A stretch of 34,387 nucleotides of DNA from Aeromicrobium sp. (GTDB lineage Bacteria; Actinomycetota; Actinomycetes; Propionibacteriales; Nocardioidaceae), in contig JAOPXO010000065.1 of the NCBI GenBank assembly GCA_025965115.1, positions 1 to 34,387 of the forward strand, written 5' to 3'. The position numbers and the translations under genes were made by a program. The notes under the pieces are model-generated. The model was not told the DNA's origin and searched no databases. It saw only the letters and a list, made by a program, of their open reading frames with translations. Within the stretch, counting starts at the first letter, position 1. Every line of letters starts with the position of its first letter. Positions 1 through 8,411 of the stretch are shown one piece after another.

Positions 1-669
1 GCTGATGGCGAGCATCGCCTGCCACCGGCCCTCGCCATCGTCATCGCCGGAGCGACGTACGCCCTGCTCCCCGGGTCGCTGCTCTTCGCCCCGCGATTCG
101 TCATCCCTGCGCTCGAGCTGGCTCTGCTGATCGCGCTGGTCATCACCAACCCGCGCCGCATGACCCGGGAGTCGAAGTGGTCCCGCATCGCGTCGCTCGC
201 GCTGTCGACCATCGTCATCGTCACCAACTTGGTGGCGCTCGGCATGCTCGTCCACTCGCTGACCGAGAAGAGCACACCTGGCGGCCCGCTGCTCATCGCG
301 GCGATGCAGGTCTGGGTCACCAATGTGATCGGATTCGGCCTGCTGTTCTGGGAACTCGACCGCGGCGGTCCGGTCGCCCGGCGGGTCAAGACCCACGCCA
401 AGATGCAACCCGCCGACTGGCGATTCTCACACGACGAGAACGAAGGCGATGTCGCCGAGGTTGCCGTCACGGCCAGCGCCAAGTCCGGCTGGATCCCGAC
501 GTTCGCCGACTATTTGTATGTCTCTTTGACCAACTCGAGTGCATTCAGCCCCACCGACACCATGCCGCTCACCACCCGCGCCAAGGCGCTGATGGGCGTC
601 CAGGCGACTGCTGCCCTGCTGACCTCGCTGCTGGTGATTGCGCGGGCCGTCGGATCACTCACCGGCTGA
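1..669 (+). CDS. Conserved actinobacterial integral membrane protein, C-terminal part
   Basis: The reading frame is open from the first base, so the true start lies upstream and at least 222 residues are visible. An internal ATG at 160 is not a good start, because the preceding 53 codons encode two more hydrophobic segments ending in ITNPRRM. About four membrane segments are seen: roughly residues 9-25 and 33-50, one near the middle around ALGMLV, and a C-terminal one. The piece before the last helix reads YLYVSLTNSSAFSPTDTMPL, a pore-like Ser/Thr-rich stretch typical of a widespread but uncharacterised actinobacterial membrane family that I recognise from memory. The last segment resembles the end of DUF1345-type proteins, but that is weak. 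No function can be assigned. Confidence 0.8.
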   Translation, partial: ADGEHRLPPALAIVIAGATYALLPGSLLFAPRFVIPALELALLIALVITNPRRMTRESKWSRIASLALSTIVIVTNLVALGMLVHSLTEKSTPGGPLLIAAMQVWVTNVIGFGLLFWELDRGGPVARRVKTHAKMQPADWRFSHDENEGDVAEVAVTASAKSGWIPTFADYLYVSLTNSSAFSPTDTMPLTTRAKALMGVQATAALLTSLLVIARAVGSLTG

Positions 670-684
670 CTGAGCGGGAGCCAG

Positions 685-690
685 TATCGT
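685..690 (+). promoter_or_regulatory. Leaderless -10 hexamer of the thioesterase gene
   Basis: TATCGT fits the actinobacterial TANNNT -10 and ends exactly 6 nt before the GTG at 697, so transcription should start at the start codon. No Shine-Dalgarno sequence is needed or convincing here. Confidence 0.55.
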
Positions 691-696
691 CGCGGG

Positions 697-1200
697 GTGA
701 CTTCGATCCCCGCGTACGAGCAGATCGTCCAGCTGCCCGCGACCTTTGACCAGACGGTGCCCGACGAGTTCATTGACGAGAACGGTCACATGAACATCAG
801 CAACTACTTCCGACTGTGTTCACACTCGATCTGGAAGGCGACGATCGCCGCGGGTCTCGGCGAGGCGTACATCGAGGAGCACCAGCAGAGCCTTTTCACG
901 GTGGAGCAGCACATGCGCTACTACGGCGAGCTCCGGTTCGGCGAGCGGTTCACCGTGCACACCCGGCTGCTCGGACGTTCGGCACGCGTCGTCCACGGCA
1001 TGTCATTCGTCGTCGACCAGCAGAAGCATGCCCTGGCCGCCACCCAGGAAGCGACTCTCGTGCATGTCAGCATGGAGTCCCGGACAAGCGTCGACCTGCC
1101 ACCGGAGATCGGCGAGGCCCTCGACGCCCAGGTCAGCGCAGGTGACGCGCTCGGATGGGATGCACCGGTCTGCGGCTCGATGGGTGTCCGCCGGCAGTGA
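697..1200 (+). CDS. Hotdog-fold acyl-CoA thioesterase (4HBT family)
   Basis: A 167-residue protein, the usual length for a single hotdog domain. Residues 23-37 contain DENGHMNISNYF, the conserved D-x-x-x-H-(M/V)-N-N-x-x-Y signature of 4-hydroxybenzoyl-CoA thioesterase-like enzymes. The Asp/His region at the N-terminal end of the central helix is the expected active site. It likely hydrolyses an acyl-CoA thioester in the cytoplasm; the substrate is not readable from sequence. Proteins of this type are also found in carnitine and fatty-acid contexts. The GTG start at 697 is supported by the leaderless -10 placed exactly 6 nt upstream. An ATG inside the motif would remove the active site. It follows the preceding membrane-protein gene by 27 nt but has its own promoter. 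Confidence 0.85.
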   Translation: MTSIPAYEQIVQLPATFDQTVPDEFIDENGHMNISNYFRLCSHSIWKATIAAGLGEAYIEEHQQSLFTVEQHMRYYGELRFGERFTVHTRLLGRSARVVHGMSFVVDQQKHALAATQEATLVHVSMESRTSVDLPPEIGEALDAQVSAGDALGWDAPVCGSMGVRRQ

Positions 1201-1284
1201 TTGAGTCCCGCCGGTGTGGGTACAACCACCGTGGTGCGGACCGTCATCGCGGCGGCCACCAGACACCTCGGGAGGGAAACCGAC

Positions 1285-1716
1285 ATGAACGACATTGACT
1301 GGTGGGTATGGGTGATCATCGCCGTCATCATCATCGCGCTGCTGAGCGTCGTGGCTCTGCGGGCCGGATCTGCACGACGCGTGCAAGGTCACCGCGCGAA
1401 GGCCGCAACGCTGCGTGAGGAGGCCGCCGCAGCAACCGTCGACGCCCGACAGCGTGAAGCCGATGCGTCAACTGCCCGTGCACAGGCCGAGAAGGCGCGC
1501 TTCGAGGCAGACCGACTCGAGGATGAGGCTCGACAGCACGATGACGCGGCGCAGCGGACCCAGGGCGAGGTCCAGGAGCGGCTGGCCGAGGCGGACCGCG
1601 TCGACCCCGACGTGAGCGTCGATCGGCCGGCCGACGACACGTACGTCGAAGACCTCGGTGCCGGCAAGCACCCGGACCGGGGCCTCGACGAGAGTCAGCC
1701 ACGCCAGGATCACTGA
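1285..1716 (+). CDS. Small single-pass membrane protein with coiled-coil tail
   Basis: A 143-residue protein. The ATG at 1285 is chosen because GGGAGGG sits 7-8 nt upstream. A TTG at 1201 in the same frame would add 28 residues with no ribosome site. Residues 5-27 form one strong membrane helix (WWVWVIIAVIIIALLSVVAL). Residues 30-105 are almost entirely Ala/Arg/Glu/Gln in a heptad-like pattern, predicted as a long charged coiled coil facing the cytoplasm. The acidic C-terminus (about 108-143) looks disordered. Small proteins of this build are common beside stress or envelope genes in actinobacteria, but I know no function. The upstream 84 bases hold a possible TACAAC -10 near 1219. Confidence 0.85.
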   Translation: MNDIDWWVWVIIAVIIIALLSVVALRAGSARRVQGHRAKAATLREEAAAATVDARQREADASTARAQAEKARFEADRLEDEARQHDDAAQRTQGEVQERLAEADRVDPDVSVDRPADDTYVEDLGAGKHPDRGLDESQPRQDH

Positions 1717-1725
1717 GGCTGACCG

Positions 1726-1731
1726 TACGGT
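1726..1731 (+). promoter_or_regulatory. Leaderless -10 hexamer of the BtuF-like gene
   Basis: TACGGT, TANNNT type, ends 6 nt before the GTG at 1738. It lies just after the TGA of the preceding gene, so the BtuF-like gene probably has its own promoter. Confidence 0.55.
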
Positions 1732-1737
1732 TGGGGC

Positions 1738-2493
1738 GTGACCCCCAACGACGACCTCGGGCATCCGGTCCAGCTCGACGGTCCCGCGCGTCGGGTCGTC
1801 TCGCTGGTGCCGTCGCTGACCGAGTCGATCGTCGCGACCAGGCCGGACGCGCTGGTCGGCGCCACCGACTGGTGTACGCATCCGGCCGGACTCGACGTGA
1901 CCCGCATACGAGGAACCAAGAATCCCGATCGGGCGGCGATTGTCGCGCTGAAGCCCGACCTAGTCGTCGCCAATCGCGAGGAGAACCGCGAGCTCGACGT
2001 CCGCCGACTCCGCGAGGCAGGGATCAACGTGTGGGTCACCGTGATCGAGACCGTTGATGAAGCATTCGCCTCGATGGACCGGATGTTCCGTGAGGGCCTC
2101 GACTGGGACGTGCCGCCGTGGCTGGCTGAGGCCAAAGACGTATGGGCGGCTCCTCCGCCGAGCACGGGCCGCCGCGTGGCGATCCCGATCTGGCGGGACC
2201 CGTGGATGGTGGTGGGTTCCCGAACGTTCACCGGCGATCTGATCTCCCGGCTGGGCCTCGTCAATGCCTTCGATGACGCCGAGAACCGCTACCCGCAGGT
2301 CGATCTCGCTGACATCGATCGCGCCGACATCGACCTGGTACTGCTGCCCGACGAGCCGTACGTGTTCACCGCCGACGACGGACCGGAGGCCTTCGCACAT
2401 ACGCCGATCGCACTGGTCTCGGGTCGCTCTCTGACCTGGTACGGGCCCTCGATGCTGACCGCCCGCGACGAGCTGCTCGCCGAGATCGGCTAG
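1738..2493 (+). CDS. BtuF/helical-backbone metal receptor-like binding protein without signal peptide
   Basis: A 251-residue protein. The N-terminal RVVSLVPSLTES (about 20-31) followed by DALVGATDWCTHP and KPDLVVANREEN is the typical start of the TroA-like/BtuF periplasmic-binding superfamily, which captures cobalamin, haem or siderophore complexes for ABC import. The C-terminal lobe (about 150-251) keeps the DLVLLPDEPY-type strand. Oddly, there is no signal peptide or lipobox: the protein starts with MTPNDDLGHPVQLDG, and the leaderless -10 at 1726-1731 fixes this start. No permease or ATPase gene is adjacent. It is therefore probably a cytoplasmic relative with a changed role, such as cobalamin or corrinoid binding or handling. 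The stop codon overlaps the convergent neighbour's stop in CTAG. Confidence 0.8.
   Translation: MTPNDDLGHPVQLDGPARRVVSLVPSLTESIVATRPDALVGATDWCTHPAGLDVTRIRGTKNPDRAAIVALKPDLVVANREENRELDVRRLREAGINVWVTVIETVDEAFASMDRMFREGLDWDVPPWLAEAKDVWAAPPPSTGRRVAIPIWRDPWMVVGSRTFTGDLISRLGLVNAFDDAENRYPQVDLADIDRADIDLVLLPDEPYVFTADDGPEAFAHTPIALVSGRSLTWYGPSMLTARDELLAEIG
2490..2493. other. Shared CTAG stop overlap of convergent genes
   Basis: The palindrome CTAG supplies TAG to the plus-strand BtuF-like gene (2491-2493) and TAG to the minus-strand DUF1349-like gene (2492-2490). There is no room for a separate intergenic terminator. Confidence 0.9.
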
Positions 2494-3089
2494 CTGCCGT
2501 CGCGGAGGTCGCTCAGGGTGCTGGTGGCGTACGAGATCTCGCTGAATGTTGAAGAACAGCCGGCCCCAACCGGCGCCTGCACCTCGAAGCCCACGTCGGG
2601 ACGTGCATCGCCCAGGCTGAAGTTGCGTACGAAGTCCCAGGTCAGACCATCGATGGAGGCGTGAAACGCATAGGCCCGGCCCGCTCGAGACACCCGTAGC
2701 CAGGCCGTCGATCCGTCCGCCGTGAAGCTGTTCGCATCGTCCGACACGTCACGAGTCACCACAGAAACCACCATGGGCTGGCCCTGAGGCGAGTACTCGA
2801 AGCACAACTTTGCCCACGTACGTTCGTCGGACCACAGCAGGAGCACTGCGGCGTCGAACGTGTCGGAGAACGACACCTCAACACGCGCGGAGAGCTGGAA
2901 GTCGCCGTCGGGCGCAGTGGTCAGCAGACGTGGCGCGTTCAACGTCTCCGCGCCGGAGCCCGGGTCGACGAACAGGTCCGTCCTTGCGTCAGCATCGCCG
3001 ATCACCGTCGTGCCGTCGACCCGCCATCGTCCTTGGCCCGAGGAGCGCATGACGTCTTGAAACCCCGCCACGACCAGATCATTCGGCAC
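2490..3089 (-). CDS. DUF1349-like concanavalin A-fold protein
   Basis: 199 residues, starting GTG at 3089 (MPNDLVVAGFQDVMRSSG). The frame is open further upstream but overlaps ndh; the GTG lies 2 nt after the ndh stop, giving translational coupling. The sequence DGDFQLSARVEVSFSDTFDAAVLLLWSDERTWAKLCFEYS followed by VVTRDVSDDANS and WLRVSRAGRAYAFHASIDG (split here for brevity; residues about 63-150) is the pattern of the DUF1349 family, a lectin/laminin-G-like beta sandwich also seen in sialidase- and regulation-related proteins. No signal peptide, so it is probably cytoplasmic. Its ligand is unknown. Co-expression with NADH dehydrogenase is implied by position only. Confidence 0.8.
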   Translation of the reverse strand: MPNDLVVAGFQDVMRSSGQGRWRVDGTTVIGDADARTDLFVDPGSGAETLNAPRLLTTAPDGDFQLSARVEVSFSDTFDAAVLLLWSDERTWAKLCFEYSPQGQPMVVSVVTRDVSDDANSFTADGSTAWLRVSRAGRAYAFHASIDGLTWDFVRNFSLGDARPDVGFEVQAPVGAGCSSTFSEISYATSTLSDLRDGS

Positions 3090-3091
3090 TC

Positions 3092-4648
3092 TTAGCTCCT
3101 CTTGGCGGGAGCCTTCTTGGCGGGTGCCTTCTTGGCGGGTGCCTTCTTGGCAACTGTCTTCGTCGCCGGTGCCTTCGTCGCCGCAACCTTCTTCACAGGT
3201 GCCTTCTTCGCGGCAGCCGTCTTCGACGGCACGACCCGTCGAGCGGTGGCAACCGCCTTCTTGGCGGCCGATCGGGTCGACGTGCGTGCGGTCTTCTTGG
3301 CTGGGGCTTTCTTGGCCGGGGCCTTCGGTTTCTTGGTGCCCTCGCCGTAGCGCTCCTCGAGCGCCCGCACCGTGGTGGGGTGTTCGGCCATGACCAACGG
3401 AGTCTCGCCGACGATCGCATTGTGGCTGCCCCATGCGAGGTACTTGGCGGTGAGGTTGATCATCGTGGCGAAGCGGTTGCGGTTGCCGAGCAGCGTGGCA
3501 ACGTGCAGGGCCACCCAGATGAACCACGCCGGGAATCCCTTGAGTCGTGGCAGGCCCTTGATCTGTGCGATCGCCGAGGCGCGACCAATCGTCGCCATCG
3601 TGCCCTTGTCGCTGTACTTGAAGTCCTTCATCGACTTGCCGTCCTGGGCGCGGCTGATCAGCTTGGCGACGTGCTTGCCGCCCTGAATGGCCGGCTGCGC
3701 CAGCTGTGGCAGGGCGACCGGGCTGATCGCGATGTCACCGATCGCGTAGACGTCATCGAGGCCCTCGACCTTCCAGTGCGAGTCGACCTTGATGCGGCCG
3801 CCGCGACCTTGCGGGATGTTCCAGTCCTGGATCGTCGAGTGCGCGGTCACGCCGCTGGCCCACACCACGATGCCGGCCGGGAGGAACTCCTCCTTGCCGC
3901 CCTTGACGACGAGGACGCCATCGCTGCGGACCTCCTTGACGGTGGTCTCCAGCCGAAGGTCGACATCGCGCTTCACCAGCGCCTGCCTGGCGTACTCGCG
4001 CAGCTTCTCGTGGAACGGCGCGAGCACGAACGGGCCCATCTCGATCAACGTGATGTGGATGCGCTTGCGGTCGAGCTCGGGATAGGTCGTCGGCATGTCG
4101 TTGTTGCGGAGCTCCGCGAATGCACCGGCCGTCTCGACGCCGGTCGCGCCGCCGCCGACGACCACGATGCGCAGGTCCTCGTCGGTGCGGTTGATGACGG
4201 CGTTTTCCAGGGCTGCGAACATACGGTCACGGACCGCGAGGGCCTGCGAACGCTTGTAGAGCGGCATGCCGAACTCCTCGGCACCGGGCACGCCGAAGAA
4301 GTTGGTGGTGACTCCGGCTGCGAGGATCAGGTGGTCGTACGACACCGTGAGGCCGCTCTCGAGACCGAGCGTCTTGGTGACGTGATCCATCGTGAGCACG
4401 GTGCCCTTGATGAACCGGACGTTGTCCTGCTTGGCGCGGATGGCGCGCAGGAACCACGTCACATCGCCGGGGTTGAGGCTCGCGGTCGCGACTTGGTAGA
4501 GCAGCGGTTGGAAGGTGTTGTACGTGTGACGGTCGATCAGGGTCACGTCGACATCGGCTCGCTTGAGCTTGCGGACGGCAGCAATGCCACCGAAGCCGCC
4601 TCCAACGACGACAACGTGCGGACGTTTGGTCGCTGAACTCTGGGCCAT
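3092..4648 (-). CDS. ndh: Type II NADH dehydrogenase (NDH-2) with lysine/alanine-rich tail
   Basis: 518 residues. NDH-2 oxidises NADH and reduces menaquinone at the inner face of the membrane without pumping protons. The FAD motif GGGFGG is at 16-21, the second NADH-binding GGGATG at 165-170, YAIGDIA at 301-307, and QLAQPAIQGG (quinone-side region) at 315-324. The amphipathic membrane-binding part lies at about 370-415. The core ends near residue 437; residues 438-518 are an extra 81-residue tail with 23 Lys, many Ala/Pro/Thr and KKAPAKKAPAKK repeats, like histone-H1-type tails. Ordinary NDH-2 proteins are about 430-470 residues, so the tail is added. The ATG at 4648 follows the -10 TAAACT by 6 nt. 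Its TAA is 2 nt before the downstream DUF1349-like gene. Confidence 0.92.
   Translation of the reverse strand: MAQSSATKRPHVVVVGGGFGGIAAVRKLKRADVDVTLIDRHTYNTFQPLLYQVATASLNPGDVTWFLRAIRAKQDNVRFIKGTVLTMDHVTKTLGLESGLTVSYDHLILAAGVTTNFFGVPGAEEFGMPLYKRSQALAVRDRMFAALENAVINRTDEDLRIVVVGGGATGVETAGAFAELRNNDMPTTYPELDRKRIHITLIEMGPFVLAPFHEKLREYARQALVKRDVDLRLETTVKEVRSDGVLVVKGGKEEFLPAGIVVWASGVTAHSTIQDWNIPQGRGGRIKVDSHWKVEGLDDVYAIGDIAISPVALPQLAQPAIQGGKHVAKLISRAQDGKSMKDFKYSDKGTMATIGRASAIAQIKGLPRLKGFPAWFIWVALHVATLLGNRNRFATMINLTAKYLAWGSHNAIVGETPLVMAEHPTTVRALEERYGEGTKKPKAPAKKAPAKKTARTSTRSAAKKAVATARRVVPSKTAAAKKAPVKKVAATKAPATKTVAKKAPAKKAPAKKAPAKRS
3101..3150 (-). repeat. 15-bp tandem repeat encoding AKKAP units in the Ndh tail
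   Basis: The plus strand shows GCCTTCTTGGCGGG(T/A) about three times in succession, encoding the KKAPA repeats at the C-terminus. Copy-number change would alter the tail by 5 residues and keep the frame. Confidence 0.85.
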
Positions 4649-4654
4649 GACACC

Positions 4655-4660
4655 AGTTTA
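4655..4660 (-). promoter_or_regulatory. Leaderless -10 hexamer of ndh
   Basis: On the minus strand TAAACT ends 6 nt before the ATG at 4648. It is the only promoter-like element in the 51 bases between ndh and the upstream membrane-protein gene. Confidence 0.55.
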
Positions 4661-4699
4661 TCGGTGTGCGAGCAGGGTCAGAAATCGAGAGGGTGTGAC

Positions 4700-5653
4700 C
4701 TACGTCTTGGCGAACCAGGCGCGCGACTCGGGCTTCCGCAGCTGCACGATGACTACGATCGCGGCCACCGTCCAGGGCACTCCGATCGGGAATCCGACGA
4801 TCGATACGACGCAGGAAATTGCGGCCATGACCAGCAGCGCGATGCCACCCTCACGCCGCCCGGTGAGCAGTGCAATCGATGCGAGCAGGCCGGCTACGCC
4901 CAGCACGAGCAGCACCGCGGCGGCGATCGTCGCGACCCGGATGAGGGTGTCGAGGTCCATGTCCGATTGGCGCACCAGGTCAGCCATGAACTTGCTGTCG
5001 GTCATCGCCTGGCGGTAGTCGTCACGGAACAGGACGAGGACAAACAGCTCCAGAGCGCTCACACCGGCCACAATCAGCGAGCCGATCAGACCGGTCCAGG
5101 CGGCGACAGTGACCGGCTGGGGCAGGGTCCTACGAGTCGGTGCGGCAACGCCGGACGGCATCGCCTGGTCGGGCCGCGCGACTGCGGGAACGGACGCAGG
5201 GCTAGGTGCCCGAACGGCCGGAGCCTCACCGCGGAAGTGGCGGCGGATGTCGCCCGACCACAGCTGCGCAACGCATACGAGCAGGAAGATCGCCTGGAGC
5301 TCGGAGACGAACGGCCCGGTCGCGGCGAATGCTGCGATGACCACCGCCAATACGGTCAGTGCGGTGCGGCTGGTCCGATGCGACATCGCGGTGTAGACCG
5401 CCAACACGACGCACATCGCGGCGATACCGGCGACGACGATCAGAAACGTGCGATAGGACGTCTCCGCATTGCTACGCGTGAAGCCGTTGCGGACCAGCGC
5501 ATCGATCAGGGACTTGCGGTCCGCCTGCCCGTTGATCGACGTCCATGCAGCGACCGTTGACGCCGCCGTCAGGCACTGGATTGCGCACACCACACCGATG
5601 TACGTGCAGACCGCCACCAGCAACGACGGGCGCTGCAGCTTGGAGGAGGTCAT
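4700..5653 (-). CDS. Conserved multi-pass membrane protein of unknown function
   Basis: 317 residues. Hydrophobic segments are at about 10-33, 70-88, 95-115, 118-130 (short), 173-205, 236-262 and 267-300, so about six membrane passes. A proline/alanine-rich cytoplasmic-type linker (about 138-170) divides two halves. The end, RKPESRAWFAKT, resembles the PESRxWF ending common to a family of actinobacterial membrane proteins of unknown function. The ATG at 5653 lies 34 nt downstream of the clpB stop, so read-through from clpB is possible. A TGGGAT hexamer stands exactly 6 nt before the ATG, the same element and spacing as before the lipoprotein gene starting at 18162. Confidence 0.75.
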   Translation of the reverse strand: MTSSKLQRPSLLVAVCTYIGVVCAIQCLTAASTVAAWTSINGQADRKSLIDALVRNGFTRSNAETSYRTFLIVVAGIAAMCVVLAVYTAMSHRTSRTALTVLAVVIAAFAATGPFVSELQAIFLLVCVAQLWSGDIRRHFRGEAPAVRAPSPASVPAVARPDQAMPSGVAAPTRRTLPQPVTVAAWTGLIGSLIVAGVSALELFVLVLFRDDYRQAMTDSKFMADLVRQSDMDLDTLIRVATIAAAVLLVLGVAGLLASIALLTGRREGGIALLVMAAISCVVSIVGFPIGVPWTVAAIVVIVQLRKPESRAWFAKT

Positions 5654-5659
5654 ACCGCA

Positions 5660-5665
5660 ATCCCA
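5660..5665 (-). promoter_or_regulatory. Possible non-canonical leaderless -10 (TGGGAT)
   Basis: On the minus strand GTGGTGGGAT is followed by 6 nt and the ATG at 5653. The same 10 bases at the same distance precede the gene starting at 18162. It lacks the A at position 2 of TANNNT, so confidence is low. Confidence 0.3.
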
Positions 5666-5687
5666 CCACGACGCCCGGCGGCCAGGA

Positions 5688-8297
5688 TCAGGCGGGCTGG
5701 ACGGTCAACTCGTCGGCGCCGGTCTGATGGTCGACCACGACCGTCTCGCCGTCGCGGATCTCGCCCGCGAGCAACGACCTGGCGAGCCGGTCACCGATCG
5801 ACTGCTGCACCAGCCGCCGCAACGGGCGAGCTCCGTAGGCCGGATCCCAGCCCGTCTGCGCAAGCCACTCACGCGCGGCCGGGGTCACGTCCAGCACGAT
5901 CCGCCTGGCCTCGAGCCGCTTGGCCAGCGCGGTGACCTGGAGCCCGACGATGTGGGCGAGCTCATCGGGGCCGAGTGCATCGAACAGCACGATCTCGTCG
6001 AGCCGGTTGAGGAATTCGGGCTTGAACGATGCCCTGACGACTCCCATCACTGCTTCGCGCTTGGCATCGTCGTCCAGGGACTCATCGGCGAGGAACGCCG
6101 ATCCGAGGTTCGACGTCAGAATCAGGATGACATTGCGGAAATCGACCGTCCGACCCTGACCGTCGGTGAGCCGACCATCGTCGAGCACTTGCAGGAGGAT
6201 GTCGAAGACCTCAGGGTGCGCCTTCTCGACTTCGTCGAGGAGCACCACGGAGTACGGCCGACGGCGAACGGCCTCGGTCAGCTGCCCGCCCTCGTCGTAC
6301 CCGACATATCCCGGAGGAGCACCGACGAGTCGACTGACCGAGTGCTTCTCGCCGTACTCGCTCATGTCGATGCGGATCATTGCGCGCTCGTCGTCGAACA
6401 GGAACTCAGCCAAAGTCTTGGCGAGCTCGGTCTTGCCGACGCCGGTCGGGCCGAGGAACAGGAACGATCCGGTCGGCCGGTCGGGATCGGAGATTCCTGC
6501 GCGCGAGCGCCGGACGGCATCCGAGACCGCTGCCACGGCCTTCTTCTGGCCGATCAGTCGGTGTCCCAGCTCCTCCTCCATCCGCAACAGCTTGCCCGTC
6601 TCACCCTCGAGCAGTCGGCCCGTGGGGATGCCGGTCCACGACGCCACGACCTCGGCGATGTCGTCAGCGCCGACCTCTTCGTGCACCATCGAGTCGCCCT
6701 CTTGGTACCCAGCCATTGAGGCTTTTGTGGCACCCGACGTGAGAGCATCTGCCAACTCGCGTTCCATGGCGGGGATCTCCGAGTAGAGCAGTCGACTGGC
6801 AGTCTCCATGTCACCGTCGCGCTGGGCGCGCTCGGCGGCACTGCGGACCTCGTCGATCCGTTCCTTGATCTCACCGACCGCGTTGAGCGCCTGCTTCTCG
6901 CGCTCCCACCTGGTCTCGAGGGCGCGTAGTGCCTCCTGCTTGTCTGCGAGCTCGACCCTGAGCTTCTCGAGTCGGTCGCGGCTCGCCGCGTCCTCCTCCT
7001 TCTCCAGGTGGAGCTCCTCCATCCGCAGCCGGTCGACGGCGCGACGCAGCTCGTCGATCTCGACCGGGCTCGAGTCGATCTCCATACGGAGTCGGCTGCT
7101 CGCCTCGTCGATCAGGTCAATTGCCTTGTCCGGCAGCTGTCGGCCGGGGATGTAGCGGTCGGACAGGGTCGCGGCAGCAACCAGCGCGGCATCGGAGATC
7201 GACACCTTGTGGTGTGCCTCGTACCGCTCCTTGAGGCCACGCAGGATCGCGATCGTGTCCTCCGGACTCGGCTCACCGACGAACACCTGCTGGAACCGAC
7301 GTTCGAGCGCGGGGTCCTTCTCGATGCGCTCGCGATATTCGTCGAGCGTCGTGGCGCCAATCATCCGGAGCTCGCCACGCGCGAGCATGGGCTTGAGCAT
7401 GTTGCCGGCATCCATCGCGCTGTCGCCACCCGCGCCCGCGCCGACCACCGTGTGCAGCTCATCGATGAACGTGATGACCTGGCCGTCCGATTCCTTGATC
7501 TCGTTGAGCACGGCCTTGAGCCGCTCTTCGAACTCGCCGCGGTACTTCGCACCCGCGACCATGGCCGCGAGGTCGAGCGAGATGAGCCGACGACCACGCA
7601 GCGACTCGGGCACGTCGCCCGCGACGATGCGCTGGGCGAGGCCCTCGACGACGGCGGTCTTGCCGACGCCGGGTTCGCCGATCAGGACGGGATTGTTCTT
7701 CGTACGCCGTGACAGCACCTGGATCACGCGACGGATCTCGCTGTCGCGGCCGATGACCGGGTCGAGCTTGCCCTCACGGGCGACGGCTGTCAGGTCGACG
7801 CCGTATTTCTCAAGGGACTGATAGGTCTCCTCGGCATCCTGGCTCGTGACCCGAGCCGTGCCTCGTACGGAGGCGAATGCCGCCTGCAGCGACTCGGCGG
7901 TTGCTCCGAGGTCGGTCAGCAGCGTTCGCGCGGGTGAGTCGACCGTCGCGATGCCCACGACCAAGTGCTCGCTGGAGACGAAGTCGTCACCGAGCTGGTC
8001 GGCCAGATCCTGCGCCCGTTGCAGCACCTCGTGCGACGACCGGCTGAGTCCGGGGTTCTGGACGCTGGCACCACTTGCGGACGGCAACGCGTCCAACGCC
8101 GACTTGAGGTCGGCGCGCAGCACCTGAACGTCGACGCCGGCGGCCTGCATCAGCGGGGTCGCCGTGCCGCCGTCCTGCGTCAGCAGGGCAGACAACAGGT
8201 GGGCCGGCTCGACCGCGGGATTGCCCGCAGCGGCGGCAGCAGAGATCGCGGCGCCCAGCGCTTGCTGGCTCCGCGTGGTGAATTTCGCCAAGTCCAT
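5688..8297 (-). CDS. clpB: ATP-dependent disaggregase ClpB
   Basis: 869 residues, full family length. ClpB is a hexameric AAA+ chaperone that extracts polypeptides from aggregates with DnaK. The Clp N-domain repeats are at about 1-145. NBD1 has Walker A GEPGVGKT at 207-214 and Walker B VITFIDE at 274-280. The coiled-coil middle domain spans about 405-525 (rich in Leu/Glu/Arg heptads), which separates ClpB from ClpA/ClpC. NBD2 has Walker A GPTGVGKT at 616-623, the pore loop GYVGYDEGG at 663-671 and Walker B VVLLDE at 684-689. No IGF/IGL ClpP-binding loop is seen. The ATG at 8297 has CGGGAGT upstream. Expression is likely controlled by HspR and SigH from the elements at 8314-8367. Confidence 0.97.
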   Translation of the reverse strand: MDLAKFTTRSQQALGAAISAAAAAGNPAVEPAHLLSALLTQDGGTATPLMQAAGVDVQVLRADLKSALDALPSASGASVQNPGLSRSSHEVLQRAQDLADQLGDDFVSSEHLVVGIATVDSPARTLLTDLGATAESLQAAFASVRGTARVTSQDAEETYQSLEKYGVDLTAVAREGKLDPVIGRDSEIRRVIQVLSRRTKNNPVLIGEPGVGKTAVVEGLAQRIVAGDVPESLRGRRLISLDLAAMVAGAKYRGEFEERLKAVLNEIKESDGQVITFIDELHTVVGAGAGGDSAMDAGNMLKPMLARGELRMIGATTLDEYRERIEKDPALERRFQQVFVGEPSPEDTIAILRGLKERYEAHHKVSISDAALVAAATLSDRYIPGRQLPDKAIDLIDEASSRLRMEIDSSPVEIDELRRAVDRLRMEELHLEKEEDAASRDRLEKLRVELADKQEALRALETRWEREKQALNAVGEIKERIDEVRSAAERAQRDGDMETASRLLYSEIPAMERELADALTSGATKASMAGYQEGDSMVHEEVGADDIAEVVASWTGIPTGRLLEGETGKLLRMEEELGHRLIGQKKAVAAVSDAVRRSRAGISDPDRPTGSFLFLGPTGVGKTELAKTLAEFLFDDERAMIRIDMSEYGEKHSVSRLVGAPPGYVGYDEGGQLTEAVRRRPYSVVLLDEVEKAHPEVFDILLQVLDDGRLTDGQGRTVDFRNVILILTSNLGSAFLADESLDDDAKREAVMGVVRASFKPEFLNRLDEIVLFDALGPDELAHIVGLQVTALAKRLEARRIVLDVTPAAREWLAQTGWDPAYGARPLRRLVQQSIGDRLARSLLAGEIRDGETVVVDHQTGADELTVQPA

Positions 8298-8313
8298 ATG
8301 AGTACTCCCGTTG

Positions 8314-8332
8314 TTGAGACAGAGTCACTCTG
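8314..8332. promoter_or_regulatory. Proximal HAIR-like HspR operator upstream of clpB
   Basis: TTGAGA-N7-ACTCTG matches the HspR inverted repeat TTGAGT-N7-ACTCAA at 5/6 and 4/6 positions with the right 7-nt spacer. It is embedded in the perfect ACAGAGT-C-ACTCTGT palindrome. It covers the expected transcription start of the SigH-type promoter. Confidence 0.5.
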
Positions 8333-8335
8333 TTC

Positions 8336-8361
8336 AACGCCCTCAGAGTTGAGTCCATTCC
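8336..8361 (-). promoter_or_regulatory. SigH/SigR-type promoter of clpB
   Basis: On the minus strand GGAAT (plus 8357-8361) and GTT (plus 8336-8338) are separated by exactly 18 nt, the consensus of SigH/SigR heat- and disulfide-stress promoters. The start codon is about 40 nt downstream. The -35 lies inside the distal HAIR element. Control of clpB by SigH and HspR is known in mycobacteria and corynebacteria. Confidence 0.65.
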
Positions 8362-8367
8362 TATCAA
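8349..8367. promoter_or_regulatory. Distal HAIR element (HspR operator)
   Basis: TTGAGT-CCATTCC-TATCAA: the left half is a perfect HAIR half-site, the right matches ACTCAA at 4/6, with the 7-nt spacer. It lies in a longer GAGTTGA...TCAACTC inverted repeat at 8346-8370 and overlaps the GGAAT -35. Confidence 0.65.
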
Positions 8368-8411
8368 CTCTGGCATTTTTGCGCCGTGTGCGACAGGGAC
8401 GGAAGTCCTGA

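Noticed and set aside
1201-1284. TTG start for the coiled-coil membrane protein
   Set aside because: It begins directly after the previous stop, has no ribosome site and would place 28 non-conserved residues before the membrane helix; the ATG at 1285 has GGGAGGG.
3380-4636. A 418-codon plus-strand frame over ndh
   Set aside because: It is the antisense of a well-conserved NDH-2 and shows no motif of its own.
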